The notes below the pieces were generated by a model, which searched no databases, was not told the DNA's origin, and worked only from the letters and a program-made list of their open reading frames with translations. A stretch of DNA of 64,000 bases, taken from Bin5 sp022821545 (lineage in GTDB: Bacteria > Chloroflexota > Anaerolineae > Caldilineales > Caldilineaceae). The translations under genes were made by a program, and so were the position numbers. This document shows, piece after piece, positions 33,380-42,441 of the stretch. The stretch lies in NCBI GenBank assembly GCA_963664085.2, contig CAXXLO010000002.1, positions 2,666,001 through 2,730,000 of the forward strand, written 5' to 3'. Each line of letters opens with the position of its first letter. Position 1 is the stretch's first letter.

Positions 33380-35410
33380 ATGACCCGAGCCGCGGCCGCA
33401 GACGGCACATCGCTGGTTGTCTGCGACAATCTGGTGAAAATTTATCAGATCGATGAAATCGAAGTCGTCGCGCTTCAGGGCCTCGATCTTGAAATCCGCA
33501 GCGGCGAGATGATGGCGATCATCGGAGCAAGCGGCAGCGGCAAGTCGTCCCTTCTCAACATCATCGGCGGCCTCGACCGCCCCTCTGCCGGCCAGATCAC
33601 CGTCAACGGCCGCAACCTGCTAAAGGCGCCCGACAAGGAGTTGGAGGACTACCGGCTGCACGACGTTGGCTTTGTCTGGCAGCAGTCGTCCCGCAACCTC
33701 ATCCCCTATCTGACCGCACAGGAGAACGTCGAGCTGCCCATGATTGCAGCCCGCGACCGCGTCGCGCCCCCTTCCGAGCGCGCCCGGGAGCTGCTCGACG
33801 CCGTCGGACTGCTCACACACAGCCACCACAGTCTCGGTCAGCTTTCCGGCGGCCAGCAGCAGCGCGTCGCAATTGCCGTCGCCCTGGCCAATCAGCCCCG
33901 AATTCTTCTCGCCGACGAACCCACCGGAGAGGTGGATTCGGTCACCGCCAACCAGATCTGGCAGCTCCTTCGCGATCTGAATCGGCGCTACAATCTGACC
34001 AGCATCATCGTCAGCCACGACCGCGATATCGCCCGCGTTGTTGACCGCGTCATCGGAATCCGGGACGGCAAGATCAGCACCGAGATGGTGCGCCATTCGC
34101 ACGATGGCCTGTCGGTGGAACACTCATCGTATGAGGTGGACGACATCGATGGGAGCGATCCGTTCGCCGCCGGCGAGTCCGTTACCGGCGCCGACGGCGC
34201 CGGCGTGCAACTCGAAGAGCGGGTCGTCCTCGACGCCGTCGGCCGCCTGCAGATGCCCAACGAGTACCTGGAACAGCGCGGAATCGGCCGCAGAGCGATC
34301 GTTCAACTGGTCGAAGACGGCATCCTCGTGCGGCAAGCGCAGGAACAGTTGCTGGCGGCTTCGGATTCAGCCATGACGACTGGCTCGTCCCTGGAGGCAG
34401 AGGACGATGCCGCCTGGGATCAGGACCCCACGCCACGCCGCAGCGCTCCATGGTGGCGCCGGCTCTGGCGGCCTGCCCGCCGCGAAGTTGACAGTATTCC
34501 TGTCCAGGAGCAGTCAGTCAACCCATGGGCCGGCGGCTCTGCCTCCTCCGATGGAGACGGCTCAGACGTTGCCGCAAGCAGCCCGAGCGACACGCTGCAG
34601 TGGAGCCAGGGTGCAGCATCCGCCCAGCCCTCCCTGGGCGCATCCGAACCCTCGCCGGGCGAAAGTCTCGCCGCCGCTGGATCCAGCTCTTTTGCTATAT
34701 CCGAATTCTACAGGGGGCCGCTCGTCGAGGTCAGCGATCTCGAGCGCATCTATACCGTGGGCGATCAGGCCGTTCATGCTCTGCGCGGCATCGATCTGAC
34801 CGTTTCCCGCCGCTGCTTCGCACTCTTCCGCGGCCGCTCAGGCTCCGGCAAGACAACCCTGCTCAACCTCATCGGCAGCCTGGACACGCCGACCGCCGGC
34901 CGCGTTTCGCTCTTCGGCCAGGACATCGACAAGCTGACCGCCGATGAATGCGCCCAGCTCCGCCAACTTTATATCGGTTTTGTCTTTCAGGCCTTTTCCC
35001 TAATCCCGACTCTGTCGGCCCAGGAAAATGTCGAGATGACTTTGCGCATCCTCGGAATCTCCGCCGCTGAGCGCCGCCGTCGCGCCGCCTACTGTCTCTC
35101 CCTGGTAGGGCTTGGCCGCTGGGCCGACCACCGTCCGTTCGAAATGTCGGGCGGGCAGCAGCAGCGGCTCTCGATCGCCCGCGCCCTGGCGCACGGTCCC
35201 GCTATGCTGATCGCCGACGAGCCAACCAGCGACCTGGACAGCGAAACGGGCCGCCAGATTCTGCAACTGTTCGCGCGGCTCGTGCAGGAGGAAGGAATCA
35301 CCGTCCTGATGGCCAGCCATGATCCGGCAAGCGACGATTTTGCCACCGAGGTTTATGAACTTCAGGATGGCGAAATAGCCAACAGATTGACAAACGGCCA
35401 GTCGAACTGA
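33380..35410 (+). CDS. ABC transporter ATP-binding protein with two fused ATPase domains (LolD/MacB type)
   Basis: 676 residues from the ATG at 33380. The first ATPase has GASGSGKSS (49-57), LSGGQQQRVAIA (about 155) and ILLADEPTGEVD (about 175). The second has GRSGSGKTT (about 485), MSGGQQQRLSIA (about 589) and MLIADEPTSDLD (about 609). A linker of roughly 200 residues (about 240-440) joins them; it is rich in Ser, Asp, Pro and Trp and includes a small HTH-like stretch (QMPNEYLEQRGIGRRAIVQLVEDGILV). MacB/LolD ATPases are normally single domains, so a built-in heterodimer with a long linker is unusual. It should pair with the duplicated FtsX permease. Confidence 0.9.
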   Translation: MTRAAAADGTSLVVCDNLVKIYQIDEIEVVALQGLDLEIRSGEMMAIIGASGSGKSSLLNIIGGLDRPSAGQITVNGRNLLKAPDKELEDYRLHDVGFVWQQSSRNLIPYLTAQENVELPMIAARDRVAPPSERARELLDAVGLLTHSHHSLGQLSGGQQQRVAIAVALANQPRILLADEPTGEVDSVTANQIWQLLRDLNRRYNLTSIIVSHDRDIARVVDRVIGIRDGKISTEMVRHSHDGLSVEHSSYEVDDIDGSDPFAAGESVTGADGAGVQLEERVVLDAVGRLQMPNEYLEQRGIGRRAIVQLVEDGILVRQAQEQLLAASDSAMTTGSSLEAEDDAAWDQDPTPRRSAPWWRRLWRPARREVDSIPVQEQSVNPWAGGSASSDGDGSDVAASSPSDTLQWSQGAASAQPSLGASEPSPGESLAAAGSSSFAISEFYRGPLVEVSDLERIYTVGDQAVHALRGIDLTVSRRCFALFRGRSGSGKTTLLNLIGSLDTPTAGRVSLFGQDIDKLTADECAQLRQLYIGFVFQAFSLIPTLSAQENVEMTLRILGISAAERRRRAAYCLSLVGLGRWADHRPFEMSGGQQQRLSIARALAHGPAMLIADEPTSDLDSETGRQILQLFARLVQEEGITVLMASHDPASDDFATEVYELQDGEIANRLTNGQSN

Positions 35411-35465
35411 AGAACTGCCTCAGTCCCTTCCAATTGGATCAACCGCCCACACAGGAGAACTGAAC

Positions 35466-36494
35466 ATGGGCCAGACCCGCCGCGTTGCCATCGCCGGCTG
35501 CCACCGTATGCTCGATAGAAGACCCGCCAACCACAACTTTGCCACCGCATTCGACGCCGTGCCCGAGACCGAAATCGTTGCCGTTTTCGACCTCGGCTCC
35601 GAAACACGTCAGGAGTTCACCGACTGCTGGGGGGACAAAGTCGCCGCCTATGACAGTTTTGAAAGCATGCTGCAACAGGAAGAGCCCGATATCCTTTGCA
35701 TAGCCACCAGCCAGAAGATGCATGCCGATCAGATTCAGCAGGCCGTCGAATCAGGTGTGCGCGGGATCCTTTGCGACAAACCTCTGGCGACCAGTCTTAC
35801 CGAAGCCGACCGCCTGCTAGACGCCTGCCGCGCCGCCGGCGTTCAACTGGCCCTCGGGCTGGACCGCCGCTGGCTCGTCTCCTACCGCCGCCTTGCCGAA
35901 CTCCTGCGCGACGGCATCGTCGGCCAGCTGCAGTCGCTGATCATCTACGGCATCCCCAACCTGATCAACCACGGCTGTCACTGGTATGACGCCGCCCTCC
36001 ACCTGGCCGGCGATCCGGAACCCCAATGGGTAAGCGGCTTCGTCGAAGACCTGTCGGCCGAGCCGCCCGGTTCCCGCCGCCGTCTCGATCCGACCGGCCG
36101 CTGTATCGTCGGGCTGGAGGGAGGCGTCCACCTCTATTTCACGCCCGGCGGCAGCCGGCGTCCCTCCTTCGACGTCAGCGGCGATCAGGGCCGGCTCACG
36201 ATTTTGGACGATGGCAGTCAGGCGTGGCAGTGGCAGGACAGCGACGCGCCGCCGCAACCTCTGGCCATCCCCCAACCTGCGGGCGATTTCCCCTCCGGCG
36301 TTGCAATCGTAAAGGACCTGGTCGACGCCATCGCCAGCGGCGGCAGGACCGCCTGCGACGTCGAAGAGGCCCGTCGCGCGACCGAGATCGGCTTCGCCGT
36401 TCACTTGTCGCATGCGCGCCAAGGGGCGCGCATCGACCTGCCCGCCGCCGACCGCGAGCAGTCTATTCCTTCGTTTCCTTGGGGAAATGAGTAG
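35466..36494 (+). CDS. Gfo/Idh/MocA family oxidoreductase
   Basis: 342 residues, with AGGAG before the ATG. The nucleotide-binding opening is atypical: VAIAGCHRMLDRRPANHNFATAF in place of a short GxGxxG turn, so this is a divergent subgroup. VAVFDLG, ILCIATSQKMHADQ and LCDKPLATSL (D instead of E in the EKP motif) follow. It is 55 bp after the ABC ATPase and converges on the DegT-heparinase pair. Oxidoreductase function is likely; the substrate is unknown. Confidence 0.82.
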   Translation: MGQTRRVAIAGCHRMLDRRPANHNFATAFDAVPETEIVAVFDLGSETRQEFTDCWGDKVAAYDSFESMLQQEEPDILCIATSQKMHADQIQQAVESGVRGILCDKPLATSLTEADRLLDACRAAGVQLALGLDRRWLVSYRRLAELLRDGIVGQLQSLIIYGIPNLINHGCHWYDAALHLAGDPEPQWVSGFVEDLSAEPPGSRRRLDPTGRCIVGLEGGVHLYFTPGGSRRPSFDVSGDQGRLTILDDGSQAWQWQDSDAPPQPLAIPQPAGDFPSGVAIVKDLVDAIASGGRTACDVEEARRATEIGFAVHLSHARQGARIDLPAADREQSIPSFPWGNE

Positions 36495-36516
36495 AGGTGT
36501 CCCGCCTTCAGCTTTT

Positions 36517-37776
36517 TCAGCCGGCCCGATAGGCCGCCGTCACCTTCTGAAAAATGGCGACGACGTCATCGATTTCCCGCGTGCTCCAATTCTCATGGAG
36601 CGACATCGTGAAGTGGCTCTTCAGCATCGCTTGCGCATTGGGGCAGGGAAACTCTCGATTCGGATCGCCATTGTACAGGGGGCTGGCCCAGGGATAACCG
36701 CTGCTGCCAAAGACGCGGCGCTCTGTGAACCACGACTGACGGTGCGGCATCCCATACCGGTAATCATCCGTCACAGGCAGGCCCTCCGCACGCAAACTCT
36801 CGCAAAGAGTTTCCTTATCACAGGCGGCCCGCTCCGGATAAAACGCCACCGACAGAAACCAGTAACTGGATTCAACATCCCGCGCAGTCTGCCGCATCGC
36901 GATCATCTCCAGGTCTGCCGTACCTTCGATCAACTGGCCTGCAATTGCGCGTCTTCGCTCGACCATCTCCGGCAGCTTACGCAACTGAATCAGGCCCACA
37001 ACAGCTGCCAGATCAGTCTGGTTGAAGTTTAACGTCGCCTGCATGTTTGAGGCGCCTTCAGGTAGAAAATGGGGTTTGCCCCGGTCGGCCATTCGCCGCA
37101 CCGACTGGTATAGCGCCTCATCCCGGGTGAAGACCATCCCGCCCTGCGCGCCCGAGCTATGGTGCTTTCCCGTCATCGTCGAAAACGCCGACAGGTCGCC
37201 GAAACTTCCCGCCAGCCGCCCCTTGAACCGCGCGCCGTGCGCCTGCGCGCAGTCTTCGATCACCGGAATCCCATGCCGCCCCGCCAACGCCATGATGCCG
37301 CCAATGTCGGCCGGTTCTCCGGCGATATGCGGTACGATAATCGCACTGGTGCGCGGCGAAATCAGCTCCTCGATCTGCTCCGGCCCCGTATTGAAGCTGT
37401 CCGGCGCCGAGTCGGCGATCATGGGGATCATGCTCTGCAGGGGAATCGGCATCATCCCGCCCGGGTCCGTAAAGGGGCCGATAATGACCTCGCTGAACGC
37501 CTCCAGCTCCAGGGCCAGAAGCGCCACGTAGATCGCCGCCGATCCCGAACTGACCGCGTCCGCGTACCCGCCCCCCAGGTACTCCGCAAACGCGGCACAA
37601 TAGGCCTCCTCCTCCTCACCCTGGTAGGCGCCGAGCGACCCCGTGGCAACTACCTTGTCCATATACGCGCTGACAGCTTCTCTTTCCTCGTTCCCAATGT
37701 GCCCGCGCGCCGGCAGCGGCGCCTCCCGTACCGGAGGGCCGCCATGTATGGCCAGCCTGTCCGCAGTGTCTGCCAT
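36517..37776 (-). CDS. DegT/DnrJ/EryC1/StrS family PLP-dependent aminotransferase
   Basis: 419 residues. The PLP-binding Asp is in VIEDCAQAHGA (followed by Gln), and the Schiff-base Lys is in FSTMTGKHHSSGAQGG, which departs from the common SFxxxKxLxxGEGG. The N-terminus (LPARGHIGNEEREAVSAYMD) and SGSAAIYVALLALEL are typical fold-type I features. The family transaminates keto-sugars or keto-inositols. It is coupled to the heparinase-like gene (3-bp gap) and faces the Gfo gene at 35466, the source of a possible keto substrate (inference). Confidence 0.88.
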   Translation of the reverse strand: MADTADRLAIHGGPPVREAPLPARGHIGNEEREAVSAYMDKVVATGSLGAYQGEEEEAYCAAFAEYLGGGYADAVSSGSAAIYVALLALELEAFSEVIIGPFTDPGGMMPIPLQSMIPMIADSAPDSFNTGPEQIEELISPRTSAIIVPHIAGEPADIGGIMALAGRHGIPVIEDCAQAHGARFKGRLAGSFGDLSAFSTMTGKHHSSGAQGGMVFTRDEALYQSVRRMADRGKPHFLPEGASNMQATLNFNQTDLAAVVGLIQLRKLPEMVERRRAIAGQLIEGTADLEMIAMRQTARDVESSYWFLSVAFYPERAACDKETLCESLRAEGLPVTDDYRYGMPHRQSWFTERRVFGSSGYPWASPLYNGDPNREFPCPNAQAMLKSHFTMSLHENWSTREIDDVVAIFQKVTAAYRAG

Positions 37777-37779
37777 GCC

Positions 37780-39936
37780 TCAATCCTCCAAACTGTATTC
37801 AAAGCGGCTGCTGGCAGGCAGGTCGCCCAGCCAGGGGGGGACTTCCACATCCGACCTTGAGCGGACAACCCACAACTCCTTACTCTTTCCTCCCTCCACC
37901 GTGCATGCCGCCCAGCCCTCTCCAATCAGGTCACAGCCATGCCACGTGACCGAGCCAAAGCGGGGCCTGTCCTTGTAGGGATGAAGGACGCTGAGAAAGG
38001 CCGTGCGCGACCCGGTTCGCCGGCGAATCAACAGGTCCTGCAGGTCCTCCGCAGGGTTTCCCGGCGCCGGCCCCGCATAGAGATTCGTCCCGCCGGTTTC
38101 GCCCATGAAGAGTTTCACACCCGTCTCCCCTAACTGCCAGTCCAAAGCGATACTGTCATCCGCGGGTCGGCTGCTGGAGTCCCCAAGGTATTCGTAACCG
38201 TCCCCCTTAAGTACGGCGGGCACGAGGGGAACGCCGTCACCAAGCGGCGCCAATGCGCCGCGATTGCGAAAGATCCAGTCGATTCGGCGCTCTTTCCCTG
38301 CATCTACCAGGAAAATGTCTACAATGTAACTGCCGCGAACCAGGATTGCCCGGCGCATCCCGGCCCCTTCGTACACTTCAGGCGCTTCTTCATCGATACC
38401 GTAAGTGGGCGCGTCAATACCGGTGACAGTGTCCTCTCCCCATCTGATCGCAACATCAGCGATCTGAAACGGCCCGTCAGCCCGAAAGGCAATGCTCCGA
38501 CCTACGCCCGCGGATTGCGACTTGCCATCCAGCACAACGGTGTTATGACTGACTGTCTGGCGGTACCAGCCCTGGAACAGGTCGATCCCGTACCCAGGGG
38601 TCCCCAGATCCGGTGACTGGCGTTCGCCCCATGCGTACACGGACAGCCCCAGCTTGTCCGGGTGCCCGTGGCCGCCGCCATGTACCCCGTACTTGAGAAA
38701 GACATACTGCTCAGTCGCTTCCGACCTCAGCGTCTCCTCTTCCGGCTGCGTACGCAGAATCGCATAACCTGAGGCTGGCATCTGGACACTGGGGAGCGCC
38801 AGGCCCTCTTTCGGCCCGGATTCCAGCTCGGCAACCCCGTACAAGAGCGCGTCAAGGCTTTCCCGCGGCCCGTGTCGATATGCCCGTGCCAGCACTTGGC
38901 CGAAAAGAGGTTCGTCGAACCAGGCGTTCCCGATCTCATAAAAGGCCGGCGCCTTGGGAACGCCGTGGCAGCAGTCGTCGTTCAGGCCGGTGAAGTACCA
39001 GCAGTCATTTGTCGCCGGCAAGCTTCCATCCGGGTAAGCGCACAACACCGGCGCCCGCAGCACAGCCGCCAGCGACGGGTGCCGCCGGAGGTCCCAATCC
39101 GGCAGGTTGGCCGTCGCCTTCGCCAGCAGCAGCAATGCAGCCACAGTGTAAAAGTGGTAGCTGAACGAGCCCTCGAACCAGAGACCGTCAGCTAGAATTC
39201 CCTCCCGCGCCTGCGTATGAAATCCATACTGCCCTTCAATTGCGAAGTCCAGCAGCTCATCACGCCCGGTCACCGCCCCGATCGTGCCGATGGCCGCGTT
39301 GTGCCAGCAGGCAAAGTTATGGATCCCGCCAAAATGACGCTCCATCAGAAAGTCGGCCGCAGGATGTAGCAACCTGTCAACAATCTCCCTCTCCTGTGCA
39401 TCGCTGAGAGTTGACCGGATCAGGTCGAAAGACCACGCCAGCGGAATCGACCAGACGGCTTCGTCCAGGGTGCTGAACTGGGCAACGCCATGGTTCTCCG
39501 GCCGCCAGCCCGAATATGCCTTGTACCCATCGTACGCCGCAGCATAGCCCAACAGGATCTCCTGCACGCTCTTCCGGTTTCTTTCCTCGCCCTCCAGCTT
39601 CCAAAGCACCGCCAGCCGCAGCGCCGATTCCGCCAGCCTGTTGTTGACCGACCAGCGCCACGCCGAGTCAAACGGTTCCCCACTGAACGTCGCGCCGTCT
39701 ACCGGGCAGCGATGGAGCGTAGGCGAGTCCGGCTCAAAGATCAGCTGCACCGCGTGCTGCGGGCAGAAGTAGTCGTGATAATACCCGCCCGGCAACGACT
39801 GCACGCCGACCGGACGAGCAAAGAAGTCCTCCACTTCATGACGCAGCAGCTTCATCGCCGCCGCGAACTGGGGCGACCCCGCTTTGCGCCTGATCTGCGG
39901 CCACTGTTCGTCAGATACAAGTGTTGTGTTCGTCAT
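37780..39936 (-). CDS. Heparinase II/III-like family protein
   Basis: 718 residues from the ATG at 39936. The N-terminal alpha/alpha-toroid region includes PGGYYHDYFCPQH, DSAWRWSVNNRLAESALRLA, WSIPLAWSFDLIR and HFGGIHNFACWHNAAIG, and the middle has GLWFEGSFSYHFYT. The heparinase II/III beta-sandwich part begins around VFLKYGVHGGGHGHPDKLGLSVYAWG, with the His/Asp motif typical of the family. Known relatives are polysaccharide lyases acting on uronic-acid glycans. No signal peptide was seen, suggesting action on imported oligosaccharides (inference). The DegT gene follows in the same operon. Confidence 0.85.
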   Translation of the reverse strand: MTNTTLVSDEQWPQIRRKAGSPQFAAAMKLLRHEVEDFFARPVGVQSLPGGYYHDYFCPQHAVQLIFEPDSPTLHRCPVDGATFSGEPFDSAWRWSVNNRLAESALRLAVLWKLEGEERNRKSVQEILLGYAAAYDGYKAYSGWRPENHGVAQFSTLDEAVWSIPLAWSFDLIRSTLSDAQEREIVDRLLHPAADFLMERHFGGIHNFACWHNAAIGTIGAVTGRDELLDFAIEGQYGFHTQAREGILADGLWFEGSFSYHFYTVAALLLLAKATANLPDWDLRRHPSLAAVLRAPVLCAYPDGSLPATNDCWYFTGLNDDCCHGVPKAPAFYEIGNAWFDEPLFGQVLARAYRHGPRESLDALLYGVAELESGPKEGLALPSVQMPASGYAILRTQPEEETLRSEATEQYVFLKYGVHGGGHGHPDKLGLSVYAWGERQSPDLGTPGYGIDLFQGWYRQTVSHNTVVLDGKSQSAGVGRSIAFRADGPFQIADVAIRWGEDTVTGIDAPTYGIDEEAPEVYEGAGMRRAILVRGSYIVDIFLVDAGKERRIDWIFRNRGALAPLGDGVPLVPAVLKGDGYEYLGDSSSRPADDSIALDWQLGETGVKLFMGETGGTNLYAGPAPGNPAEDLQDLLIRRRTGSRTAFLSVLHPYKDRPRFGSVTWHGCDLIGEGWAACTVEGGKSKELWVVRSRSDVEVPPWLGDLPASSRFEYSLED

Positions 39937-40074
39937 GCCGTGACCTGTGCTAGAAGTCAGCGAGCCCAGCATAGAGGCCTACTCGCTGTGTCCAGAATTC
40001 GATTTGAGTGCAACAGTTTGCAGGATCACTGGTCAGTTTCACAGTTCTCAAAACTTTTTGGTCGCAAAGATTGT

Positions 40075-40115
40075 AAAGCGTCCCACTTTGAATTCGCGTT
40101 TGAACGCTTTAGAAT
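40075..40115 (+). promoter_or_regulatory. Predicted fic promoter embraced by an inverted repeat
   Basis: TTGAAT (40088-40093), a 16-bp spacer and TAGAAT (40110-40115) form a plausible promoter in an AT-rich stretch. Perfect 7-bp arms AAAGCGT (40075-40081) and ACGCTTT (40104-40110) flank the -35 and reach the -10, placing a dimeric regulator on the polymerase site. Confidence 0.5.
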
Positions 40116-40204
40116 CTCTTCAGACCTTTTCTACCCTCTGATGCCGTTTTCAAAACTTTCTCTGTCCGATAGACTTGGGATCGGCTCGGGCTGGACAGAA
40201 TGCT

Positions 40205-41398
40205 ATGACTGAGAACAGAATATACCAAGAGACCCATCCCTGGATAAGTTTTCAGTTGGATCTGCGCAGGTTCGATTATACGCTATGGTTTCAGCTGGGA
40301 GAAGTACAGGCGAAATGCGAACAGGTCGCAGGGGTGCCACTTCTTCCCGACGTTGAAGAGTACTTGCATCAGGTCTTTTTGGCCAAAGGGGCGCTGGCAA
40401 CGACAGCCATTGAAGGAAATACCTTGTCGGAGGAGGACGCCCTCGGGTTGGTAAGAGGAGAACTGGAACTACCTCCTTCCAAAGAGTATCTGGGGAATGA
40501 AATACGAAACATCGTCAGAGCATGTAACAATATCCCAGAAGGCATACTGTCCGGTGAGCTTGCAGAACTGACCGTTGACAGGATAGTGGAACTCAATGCC
40601 TTGGTCCTACATGACCTGCCTCTGAGGGAGGATGTTTCTCCCGGCATTATTCGAGAGCACGATGTTGGCGTAGGGCGATACCGTGGCGCACCCCATCAGG
40701 ATTGTGAGCATCTACTGAAGAAGCTTTGTAGCTGGCTAAATGTCGAGAGTTTCTTACCGAACGAGGAACTCAGAATCGCATCAGGAGTGTTGAAAGCAAT
40801 TGTTGCCCATCTCTATTTGGCTTGGATCCATCCGTTTGGCGATGGCAATGGGCGAACAGCGCGCTTAGTCGAGTTTCAACTGCTTCTGTTAAGCGGGGTT
40901 CCGACAGCAGCAGCCCATCTCCTTAGCAACCACTACAACCTGACCAGGGCGGAATACTATAGGCAACTCGATCTGGCGAGCAAGTCGGGCGGCGATGTCT
41001 CCCCATTCATCCAATACGCCTTGCAAGGCCTGAATGACGGTCTTGATGAACAGCTTCAGACGATACGGGCACAGCAATTCCATGTTTTCTGGATGAACCA
41101 TGTTCACAATTCGTTCCGCCAAAAAGTAAACGCCACAGATTTGCGTAGAAGACAACTCGTGGTCGATTTGTCCGACGAAACAGAGCCTGTACCAATTGCA
41201 AGACTGCGTTACCTTTCTCCTAGAATCGCGGAAGCCTATGCTGGCAAGACAGATCGGACGATTCGGCGAGATGTCAATGTACTGGAAGGAATGGATCTGA
41301 TCAGAAGGAACTATGAAGGTGTCGAAATCAATAGAGAGTTGATGTCCGCCTTCCTATCCCCAGTAATTGCGAGGGAACAATCTAAGGATTTGTCGTAG
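40205..41398 (+). CDS. Fic family protein (putative AMP-transferase) with winged-helix C-terminus
   Basis: 397 residues from the ATG at 40205. The Fic motif HPFGDGNGR is complete at 209-217, including the catalytic His. The inhibitory-helix motif TTAIEG (T66-x3-E70-G71, pattern S/TxxxEG/N) is N-terminal, so this is a self-inhibited class II Fic protein that needs no separate antitoxin. The C-terminus (LSPRIAEAYAGKTDRTIRRDVNVLEGMDLIRRN) is a winged-helix-like domain. Fic enzymes usually AMPylate protein hydroxyls. Base composition and codon use are clearly AT-richer than neighbours, which points to horizontal acquisition. Confidence 0.92.
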   Translation: MTENRIYQETHPWISFQLDLRRFDYTLWFQLGEVQAKCEQVAGVPLLPDVEEYLHQVFLAKGALATTAIEGNTLSEEDALGLVRGELELPPSKEYLGNEIRNIVRACNNIPEGILSGELAELTVDRIVELNALVLHDLPLREDVSPGIIREHDVGVGRYRGAPHQDCEHLLKKLCSWLNVESFLPNEELRIASGVLKAIVAHLYLAWIHPFGDGNGRTARLVEFQLLLLSGVPTAAAHLLSNHYNLTRAEYYRQLDLASKSGGDVSPFIQYALQGLNDGLDEQLQTIRAQQFHVFWMNHVHNSFRQKVNATDLRRRQLVVDLSDETEPVPIARLRYLSPRIAEAYAGKTDRTIRRDVNVLEGMDLIRRNYEGVEINRELMSAFLSPVIAREQSKDLS

Positions 41399-41431
41399 GA
41401 ATCCTCGTCTACCGTCGACCAAAAGGAAGAA

Positions 41432-41455
41432 GAGAGAAAGATGAATCTTTCTCTC
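41432..41455 (+). terminator. Hairpin after fic
   Basis: GAGAGAAAGA (41432-41441) pairs perfectly with TCTTTCTCTC (41446-41455) across a TGAA loop, between the convergent fic and aldolase genes. No long T-run follows, so termination strength is uncertain. Confidence 0.5.
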
Positions 41456-41516
41456 CTTGCCACCCCCTTAGAATGGCGCCTCTGCACTTCTCAACGTCTT
41501 CACGATGCAACGCCAT

Positions 41517-42269
41517 TCACGCTCCTGCAGCCTTCTCTACCTTTCCCAGGAAAGCCTGCCCGCCCGACGCAACCCAGGCCGCCCAACCGGTCAACAAGAA
41601 CTGGACGCCCAGGCCGATGTAATGGGCAACATTGTCGTCGCTGGCGAGCCCGCCTGCTGCCCTGCCCGCCGCCCGGATCTGCGCAAACGCCCCTTCTATT
41701 GTCGCTACGACCTCGGGGTGGTCCGTGTTGCCCAAGTGGCCCATCGACTGCGCCAGGTCGCTCGGCGCCACAAAGAAGACGTCGATATGATCTACTGTCA
41801 GGATTTCAGCCAGGTTGTTGATGGCGGCAATGTCTTCTATCAGGACAATGACCAGCGTCTCGTCATTGGCCCGGTGGACATAGTCCGGCACGCCGTAACC
41901 CTGCCGGCTCGTGTACATGCCCCGGTTGCCTGCAGGATGGAACTTCGCCGCGTTGACGACCGCCCGCGCTTCGTCCGCCGTATTGACGTGAGGCACCACA
42001 ATCCCCTGCGCTCCCAGATCGAACGTCCGGTAGATGATTCCCTCATTGTTCCGGTTGACCCGCACAACCGAGGTCATGCCCCACAGGTCACAGGCTCGCG
42101 TAAGGTCGGGAATGTCGCCGTAATCCACCGGACCGTGCTCCCCTTCAAGCCAGATCGCATCGAACCCCAGTGGGCCCAGTTGATCGATCATGTCGGTAGA
42201 GTTGTTTCCGGAGAGGCAGACAACGGTCTCCCCCCTTTCCAGCTTGTGCTTGGCTCTGTTTTCTCGCAT
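41517..42269 (-). CDS. HpcH/HpaI aldolase family protein
   Basis: 250 residues. Family motifs are IWLEGEHGPVDYGDI (metal and catalytic region), SVVRVNRNNEGIIYRTFDLGAQGIVVPHVNTADEA (Arg and the substrate loop), VLIEDIAAINNL (metal Glu) and VFFVAPSDLAQSMG (metal Asp and the SDL motif). These class II aldolases cleave 2-keto-3-deoxy acids or related compounds to pyruvate and an aldehyde with a divalent metal. It lies downstream of proX but is separated by a terminator, so it is probably transcribed alone. It could act after the enolase-superfamily dehydratases. Confidence 0.9.
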   Translation of the reverse strand: MRENRAKHKLERGETVVCLSGNNSTDMIDQLGPLGFDAIWLEGEHGPVDYGDIPDLTRACDLWGMTSVVRVNRNNEGIIYRTFDLGAQGIVVPHVNTADEARAVVNAAKFHPAGNRGMYTSRQGYGVPDYVHRANDETLVIVLIEDIAAINNLAEILTVDHIDVFFVAPSDLAQSMGHLGNTDHPEVVATIEGAFAQIRAAGRAAGGLASDDNVAHYIGLGVQFLLTGWAAWVASGGQAFLGKVEKAAGA

Positions 42270-42369
42270 CTCTAACCATCTCTCCTTCCGCCTGAAATCG
42301 GGTCTGCTTTGAATAGGGAAGATCGTGCTGCTCTGCCGGCAATTATAGCGTAGTTTCGCCTTTCAAAAT

Positions 42370-42399
42370 AAGAGCGGCCCCTTAGGAGGGACCGCCCTT
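42370..42399 (-). terminator. Rho-independent terminator after the binding-protein gene
   Basis: On the minus strand, AAGGGCGGTCCC (42399-42388) pairs with GGGGCCGCTCTT (42381-42370) around a 6-nt loop, 12 pairs with two G-T wobbles, followed by ATTTTG. It separates proX from the aldolase gene. Confidence 0.75.
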
Positions 42400-42441
42400 A
42401 AGCTTTGTTGATCTCGACAGTACAATGAAGCGCGGCTTCGA

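Noticed and set aside
40205..41398. Two-gene Fic toxin-antitoxin system
   Set aside because: No small antitoxin gene lies next to fic; the inhibitory motif is within the same protein (class II).
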